The position numbers and the translations under genes are program-made. A DNA stretch of 52,446 nt from an uncultured Pelagibacteraceae bacterium (lineage in GTDB: Bacteria; Pseudomonadota; Alphaproteobacteria; Pelagibacterales; Pelagibacteraceae): the NCBI GenBank assembly GCA_902624515.1, contig CACNYE010000003.1, positions 1 through 52,446 of the forward strand. The letters run 5' to 3'. The notes under the pieces are model-generated. The model did no database searches and was not told the DNA's origin. It saw nothing but the letters and a program-made list of their open reading frames with translations. Below, in pieces: positions 46,465 to 52,446 of this stretch (the stretch's first letter is position 1; the number at the start of each line of letters is the position of its first letter).

Positions 46465-49400
46465 ATGCAAATATCTTTTACTGAAAAAAAGAATATTAGA
46501 AAAAATTTTGGTAAACTTAATGAGAGTTTATCTATTCCTAACCTAATAGAAGTACAAAAGAATTCATATAAAGAATTAACTGATTTCGAAAATAATGCAG
46601 GTGAAATAACAAAAGGTTTTGATAGAGTTTTTAAAAGTATATTCCCGATTGAAGATTTGAACGACAAAGCAACATTAGAATATGTTTCCTATAGACTTGA
46701 AAAACCTAAATTTGATGTCGAGGAGTGTATTGATAGAGGATTAACTTACTCATCAGCATTAAAATGTACTCTGAGATTGGTTGTATATGAAATAGATCAA
46801 GAAAATAATACTAAAGATATTTTATCTGCAAAAGAACAAGAAGTTTATATGGGTGAAGTTCCGATGATGACGAATAGTGGAACTTTTATAACAAATGGTG
46901 TTCAAAGAGTTGTGGTTAATCAAATGCATAGAAGTCCTGGTGTATTTTTTGATCATGATAAAGGTAAAACACATGCAAGCGGAAAGCTATTATTTAACTG
47001 TAGAGTAATTCCAAATAGAGGATCTTGGTTAGATTTTGAATATGATGTAAAAGATTTTTTATATTTTAAAATTGATAGAAAAAAAAAAATTTTAGCTTCA
47101 ACACTTTTGTTAGGTCTTGGTTATTCAAAACAAGAGATTGTTAATGAATTTTATGAAAATGAAAAATATAGCTTTGATTCTAAAACACAAAAATGGAAAA
47201 CAAAATTTAATCCCGAAAATTATAAAGCTAAAAATTTTTCTGAAGAAGTTGTTGATGCCAAAACAGGTAAAGTGGTCATAAAACATGGAGAAAAAATTAA
47301 TTTTCTTAATGCAAAGAAACTGTCAAATGACGGTTTAAAAGATATTTTTGTTTCAAAGGAGTCTTTGTATGGAAAATTTTTACACAACGATATTAAGTTG
47401 AGTGATGATGAAAATAGTACTTTTAAAATTGGAACTGAACTTAATGAGACTGTTATCCAACAAATTATAGATGCAAATATTCATTCTTTACAAGTTTCAA
47501 CAACTAATTCAATAAATAAAGGGCCATATCTTTTAACCACAGTTTTTAATGATAAGAATAATACAAAAGATGAAGCAATAACAGAAATTTACAAAATGTT
47601 AAGACCAGGAGAACCTCCAACAATCGAAATTGCTACACAAATTTTTAATAATTTGTTCTTCAGCTCAGATAGATATGATTTATCTGATGTTGGTAGAGTT
47701 AAAATGAATTCAAGATTAAATCTTGAATGTTCAGACAAAATTACAATTTTAAGAAACGATGACATTATTGCTATTATAAAAAAAATGTTAGATTTAAGAG
47801 ATGGAAAAGATGACGTTGATGATATTGATCATTTAGGAAATAGAAGAGTTAGATCTGTTGGTGAACTAGTGGAAAATCAAGCTCGTATTGGTGTTTATAG
47901 AATGGAAAGAGCCATTAAAGAAAAAATGACAACTTTAGACATAGAGTCTGCCATGCCCCAAGATCTAATAAATGCAAAGCCTTTAACTGTTTCACTTAAA
48001 GATTTTTTTGCAAGTTCACAACTTTCACAATTTATGGACCAAACTAATCCACTTTCTGAAATTACTCATAAAAGAAGAGTATCAGCTTTAGGCCCTGGCG
48101 GTTTAACAAGAGAGAGAGCTGGATTTGAAGTAAGAGATGTTCATCCAACTCATTATGGACGAATTTGTCCAATCGAGACACCTGAAGGACCTAATATTGG
48201 TTTAATAAATAGTTTATCTACTTATGCAAAAATTAATAAATACGGATTTATTGAGAGTCCATATAAAAGAGTAAAAAATGGTGTTGTTCAAGATAAAGTT
48301 GAATATTTATCAGCAATGGAGGAAACGAAATTTACTATTGCACAAGCTAATACTAAAATAGATAAAAATGGAAAAATTTTAGAAGAATTAGTTTCATGTA
48401 GACAAAATTTAAATTTCCTTTTATCAAAACCGGAAATAATTGATTATATTGATGTATCCCCTAAACAACTAGTTTCTGTTGCTGCATCTTTGATTCCTTT
48501 TCTAGAAAACGATGATGCAAACAGAGCTTTAATGGGATCAAATATGATGAGACAAGCAGTTCCATTATTAAAACCTGAAGCACCTTTAGTTGGAACGGGA
48601 ATTGAAAGTGATGTAGCTTTAGACTCAGGTGTAACAATAGTAGCTAAAAGAGATGGTATTGTTGATAAAATTGATGGTAAAAGAATTGTAATAAAAGTTA
48701 CTGAGGAAGCCGATTTTTCTAAATCAGGTGTTGATATTTATAACTTGCAGAAATTTAAAAGATCAAATCAAAATACATGTATTAATCAAAGACCTCTTGT
48801 TAGAGTAGGAGATAAAGTTAAGACTGGAGATATCATAGCAGATGGTCCTTCAACCAAACTTGGTGAACTAGCCTTAGGGAAAAATGTTACAGTCGCATTT
48901 ATGCCGTGGCAAGGTTATAATTTTGAAGATTCTATTTTAATTTCAGAAAGATGTGTAACTGATGATGTTTTTACATCAGTACATATAGTTGAATATGAAA
49001 TAATGGCGAGAGATACTAAATTAGGTGAAGAAGAAATAACAAGAGATATACCCAATGTTAATGAGGAGGCATTAAAAAATCTTGACGAGTCTGGAATAGT
49101 CTACATAGGTGCTGAGGTTAATGCTGGGGATATATTGGTTGGAAAAGTTACACCAAAAGGAGATTCCGCATCAGGTCCTGAAGAAAAATTATTAAGATCA
49201 ATTTTTGGAGAAAAAGCTATAGATGTTACTGACACGTCACTTAGAATGTCAAGAGGTAGTAGTGGAACTGTTGTTGATGTAAGAGTTTTTAACAGACATG
49301 GTATAGAAAAAGACGAAAGATCAATAACAATTGAAAGAGCTGAAATTGAACAAGTTCAACAAGATAAATTAGTTGAAGAAGAAATATTGGAGAGAAGTAT

Positions 49401-50553
49401 TAAACAAAGAGCTTCCCAAATCTTATCAGGATCATCAATTTCAAAAAAAGTAAAAGATATCAATCCTGGAACTAAATTAGATTTTGAAATTATTAACAAA
49501 TTGAGTATTAACGATATTTTTAAGATTTCTAATGGTAATACAAATAATGAAAATTTATTATTACAATTAAAAGATCAATATAATAAAGCCAAACAAGATA
49601 TAACTGAAAGATTTGAGGATAAAGTTCTAAAAATTCGAAGTGGTGATGATCTTTTACCGAGTGTTATGAAAATGGTAAAAGTTTTTGTTGCTATTAAAAG
49701 ACGACTAAGACCTGGTGATAAAATGTCAGGTCGTCATGGAAACAAAGGAGTTGTTAGTAAAATTGTTCCAGTTGAAGATATGCCTTACAGAGAAGACGGA
49801 AGACCAGTTGATATTGTTTTAAATCCTCTGGGAGTTCCAAGTAGGATGAACGTAGGGCAAATTTTAGAAACTCATTTAGGATGGGCATGTAAAGAATTTG
49901 GTGAAGAAGTAAAAAGATTAGTAAATGATAACAATAAAAAAATTGATAAAACTGAGAAAATTGCCTCATTTTTAAAATCTGTTTATGGTGAAGAGATTTT
50001 TAACAATAAAGTTGATAAATTGAGTAAAACTGAATTCAGAGATTTGTGTGAAAATTTACAAAGTGGAATAGCTATATCTACTCCAGTATTTGATGGTGCT
50101 AAAGAAAAAAATGTAACAGAAATGCTTAAGTTAGCTAAATTACCTGGATCTGGACAAACATTTTTATGGGATGGTAGAACAGGTGAAAAATTTGATAGAC
50201 CAGTAACAGTTGGAATAATTTACATGTTAAAACTACATCATCTAGTTGAAGATAAAATTCATGCTAGATCGACAGGTCCATATAGTTTAGTTACACAACA
50301 ACCTTTAGGTGGAAAAGCTCAACTAGGAGGACAAAGATTTGGCGAAATGGAGGTATGGGCTTTAGAAGCTTATGGAGCATCTTATACGCTTCAAGAAATT
50401 TTGACCGTTAAATCAGATGATGTTGCTGGGCGTGTTAAAGTTTATGAGACAATTGTGAAAGGCGAAGAAAATTTTGAGTCAGGTATTCCAGAGTCATTTA
50501 ACGTTCTTGTAAAAGAAATTAAGTCTTTGGCTTTAAATGTGGAGTTAAATTAA
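46465..50553 (+). CDS. rpoB: DNA-directed RNA polymerase beta subunit
   Basis: Full-length 1362 aa; [46 protein letters not shown]. Confidence 0.99.
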   Translation: MQISFTEKKNIRKNFGKLNESLSIPNLIEVQKNSYKELTDFENNAGEITKGFDRVFKSIFPIEDLNDKATLEYVSYRLEKPKFDVEECIDRGLTYSSALKCTLRLVVYEIDQENNTKDILSAKEQEVYMGEVPMMTNSGTFITNGVQRVVVNQMHRSPGVFFDHDKGKTHASGKLLFNCRVIPNRGSWLDFEYDVKDFLYFKIDRKKKILASTLLLGLGYSKQEIVNEFYENEKYSFDSKTQKWKTKFNPENYKAKNFSEEVVDAKTGKVVIKHGEKINFLNAKKLSNDGLKDIFVSKESLYGKFLHNDIKLSDDENSTFKIGTELNETVIQQIIDANIHSLQVSTTNSINKGPYLLTTVFNDKNNTKDEAITEIYKMLRPGEPPTIEIATQIFNNLFFSSDRYDLSDVGRVKMNSRLNLECSDKITILRNDDIIAIIKKMLDLRDGKDDVDDIDHLGNRRVRSVGELVENQARIGVYRMERAIKEKMTTLDIESAMPQDLINAKPLTVSLKDFFASSQLSQFMDQTNPLSEITHKRRVSALGPGGLTRERAGFEVRDVHPTHYGRICPIETPEGPNIGLINSLSTYAKINKYGFIESPYKRVKNGVVQDKVEYLSAMEETKFTIAQANTKIDKNGKILEELVSCRQNLNFLLSKPEIIDYIDVSPKQLVSVAASLIPFLENDDANRALMGSNMMRQAVPLLKPEAPLVGTGIESDVALDSGVTIVAKRDGIVDKIDGKRIVIKVTEEADFSKSGVDIYNLQKFKRSNQNTCINQRPLVRVGDKVKTGDIIADGPSTKLGELALGKNVTVAFMPWQGYNFEDSILISERCVTDDVFTSVHIVEYEIMARDTKLGEEEITRDIPNVNEEALKNLDESGIVYIGAEVNAGDILVGKVTPKGDSASGPEEKLLRSIFGEKAIDVTDTSLRMSRGSSGTVVDVRVFNRHGIEKDERSITIERAEIEQVQQDKLVEEEILERSIKQRASQILSGSSISKKVKDINPGTKLDFEIINKLSINDIFKISNGNTNNENLLLQLKDQYNKAKQDITERFEDKVLKIRSGDDLLPSVMKMVKVFVAIKRRLRPGDKMSGRHGNKGVVSKIVPVEDMPYREDGRPVDIVLNPLGVPSRMNVGQILETHLGWACKEFGEEVKRLVNDNNKKIDKTEKIASFLKSVYGEEIFNNKVDKLSKTEFRDLCENLQSGIAISTPVFDGAKEKNVTEMLKLAKLPGSGQTFLWDGRTGEKFDRPVTVGIIYMLKLHHLVEDKIHARSTGPYSLVTQQPLGGKAQLGGQRFGEMEVWALEAYGASYTLQEILTVKSDDVAGRVKVYETIVKGEENFESGIPESFNVLVKEIKSLALNVELN

Positions 50554-50555
50554 TT

Positions 50556-52446
50556 ATGAAAAAAGAATTAACAGATTTATTTAAAAATTCTGAAATTTCA
50601 GAAACGCAAAATTTTAATAGTATTAAAATTTCTTTAGCTAGTCCTGAAAAAATAAAATCATGGACTTACGGAGAAATTAAAAAACCAGAGACAATAAATT
50701 ATAGAACTTTTAGACCTGAAAAGGATGGCCTTTTTTGCGCAAGAATCTTTGGTCCAATTAAAGACTACGAGTGCTTGTGTGGAAAATATAAAAGAATGAA
50801 GTTTAGAGGTATTATTTGTGAAAAATGTGGTGTTGAAGTAACAAAATCAAATGTTCGAAGAGAAAGAATGGGCCATATTAATTTAGCAACTCCAGTTGCA
50901 CATATTTGGTTCTTAAAATCATTACCAAGCAGAATAGCTTTAGCTGTAGATATGAAACTTAAAGAAATTGAGAGAGTTTTATATTTTGAAAATTTTATAG
51001 TTATAGAACCTGGTTTAACAGGATTACAAAGAAATCAATTATTAAACGAGGAGGAATTAGCTAAATATCAAGATGAATTTGGCGAGGAGGCTTTTTCAGC
51101 TGGTATTGGTGCAGAAGCCGTCCTTGAAATGTTAAAAAATTTAGATTTAGAATTAGAAAGAAAAAATCTTGTAAACTATATCAAAGAAACAAAATCAAAA
51201 GTAAATGAAGAGAGGGCAATAAAAAGATTGAAGTTGATAGAGTCTTTCCTTGAGACAGGTCAAAAACCTGAGTGGATGATTATGACTGTCGTTCCAGTAA
51301 TACCACCTGAATTAAGACCTTTAGTTCCATTAGATGGTGGAAGATTTGCAACATCAGATCTTAATGATCTATATCGAAGAGTCATAAATAGAAATAATCG
51401 TTTGAAAAGATTAATGGACCTTAAAGCTCCTGATATTATTGTAAGAAATGAAAAACGTATGCTTCAAGAGTCAGTAGATGCATTATTTGACAATGGAAGA
51501 CGTGGAAGGGTAATCACAGGAACTGGTAAAAGACCTCTTAAATCTTTAGCAGAGATGTTAAAAGGAAAACAAGGAAGATTTAGACAAAATCTTTTAGGAA
51601 AACGGGTAGATTACTCAGGTCGTTCCGTTATTGTTGTGGGTCCTGATTTAAAACTACATGAGTGCGGTTTACCAAAAAAAATGGCTTTAGAATTATTTAA
51701 GCCCTTTTTATATGCAAGACTTAATAAATTAGGATTAGCGTCAACTATCAAACAAGCAAAAAAATTAGTTGAAAAAGAAACTAATGCTGTGTGGGATGCT
51801 CTCGAATTAATTGTAAGAGAACATCCTGTTTTATTAAATAGAGCACCAACATTACATAGACTTGGTGTTCAAGCTTTTGAACCAAAATTAATTGAAGGTG
51901 ACGCTATAGAACTTCATCCGCTAACTTGTGCTGCTTTTAATGCTGATTTTGATGGAGATCAAATGGCTGTACATGTTCCATTGAGTTTAGAAGCACAATT
52001 AGAAGCAAGAATATTAATGTTATCGACTAATAATATTCTGTCACCATCTAATGGAAAACCAATTATTGTTCCAAGTCAAGATATGATACTTGGTATATAT
52101 TATTTATCACAAGAACCAGTATCTGAAAAACATGTTGGTTATTTTTTGAATGCTGATCAGATTGAATTTGCTTTATCATCAGGACAAATTAAAGTCCATG
52201 ATACTATCATCTCAAGATTTGAAACAATCGATGAAAATGGCGATAAAAAATATGAAAAATATACCTCAAGTGCTGGAAGATTTTTATTAGCAAATTTATT
52301 ACCAAAAAATCAAAATATTAAATTCTCTTTAGTTGACAGACTTTTACCTAAGAAAACAGTTTCAGAGATAATAGATATAGTTTTTAGATTTTGTGGTCAA
52401 AAAACAACAGTTATATTTTGTGATAAATTAAAAGATCTAGGTTTTA
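50556..52446 (+). CDS. rpoC: DNA-directed RNA polymerase beta' subunit, truncated by window end
   Basis: ATG at 50556 ([14 protein letters not shown]…); [37 protein letters not shown] runs off the right edge. Confidence 0.98.
   Translation, partial: MKKELTDLFKNSEISETQNFNSIKISLASPEKIKSWTYGEIKKPETINYRTFRPEKDGLFCARIFGPIKDYECLCGKYKRMKFRGIICEKCGVEVTKSNVRRERMGHINLATPVAHIWFLKSLPSRIALAVDMKLKEIERVLYFENFIVIEPGLTGLQRNQLLNEEELAKYQDEFGEEAFSAGIGAEAVLEMLKNLDLELERKNLVNYIKETKSKVNEERAIKRLKLIESFLETGQKPEWMIMTVVPVIPPELRPLVPLDGGRFATSDLNDLYRRVINRNNRLKRLMDLKAPDIIVRNEKRMLQESVDALFDNGRRGRVITGTGKRPLKSLAEMLKGKQGRFRQNLLGKRVDYSGRSVIVVGPDLKLHECGLPKKMALELFKPFLYARLNKLGLASTIKQAKKLVEKETNAVWDALELIVREHPVLLNRAPTLHRLGVQAFEPKLIEGDAIELHPLTCAAFNADFDGDQMAVHVPLSLEAQLEARILMLSTNNILSPSNGKPIIVPSQDMILGIYYLSQEPVSEKHVGYFLNADQIEFALSSGQIKVHDTIISRFETIDENGDKKYEKYTSSAGRFLLANLLPKNQNIKFSLVDRLLPKKTVSEIIDIVFRFCGQKTTVIFCDKLKDLGF

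Noticed and set aside
46042-46470. 142-aa minus-strand ORF antisense to rplL
   Set aside because: The Ala/Ser-rich product is the shadow of the L7/L12 Ala-rich hinge on the opposite strand.

Overview
AT-rich, densely packed window that reads as a SAR11/Pelagibacter-like alphaproteobacterium; this assignment comes from gene content and composition and was not searched. From left to right:
(1) Housekeeping genes: recX, cysQ-like, DUF3553, mnmA, a cystathionine beta-lyase-like enzyme, an MFS transporter, a pabB-pabA-pabC-like folate set and a HIT protein.
(2) A sulfonate/sulfite block: AprM-like/aprB/aprA, a TauE/SafE exporter, suyB/suyA and xsc.
(3) An accessory block: SxtJ-like, DUF5989, a NodU/CmcH carbamoyltransferase, three SGNH-like proteins, a FAD oxidoreductase and a TPR/2OG-oxygenase-like protein.
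(4) The most unusual region (27.4-41.1 kb): a TolC-like lipoprotein with an Ig-like domain and a long coiled coil, diverging from a 2230-aa DUF4347/VCBS protein. That protein is followed by an HlyD-like adaptor, a GAF-like/HlyD fusion and a PqqD-like/M50 protease/HlyD fusion. No ABC ATPase is present. This is my best candidate for an under-described export or surface-display system.
(5) The core block: tRNA-Thr, rlmB, tRNA-Tyr, tRNA-Gly, tuf, tRNA-Trp, secE, nusG, rplK, rplA, rplJ, rplL, rpoB and a truncated rpoC.
Six small ORFs missing from the supplied track were found by reading the intergenic regions. No searches or structure predictions were run. Family calls rest on recognised motifs and on memory of the families.
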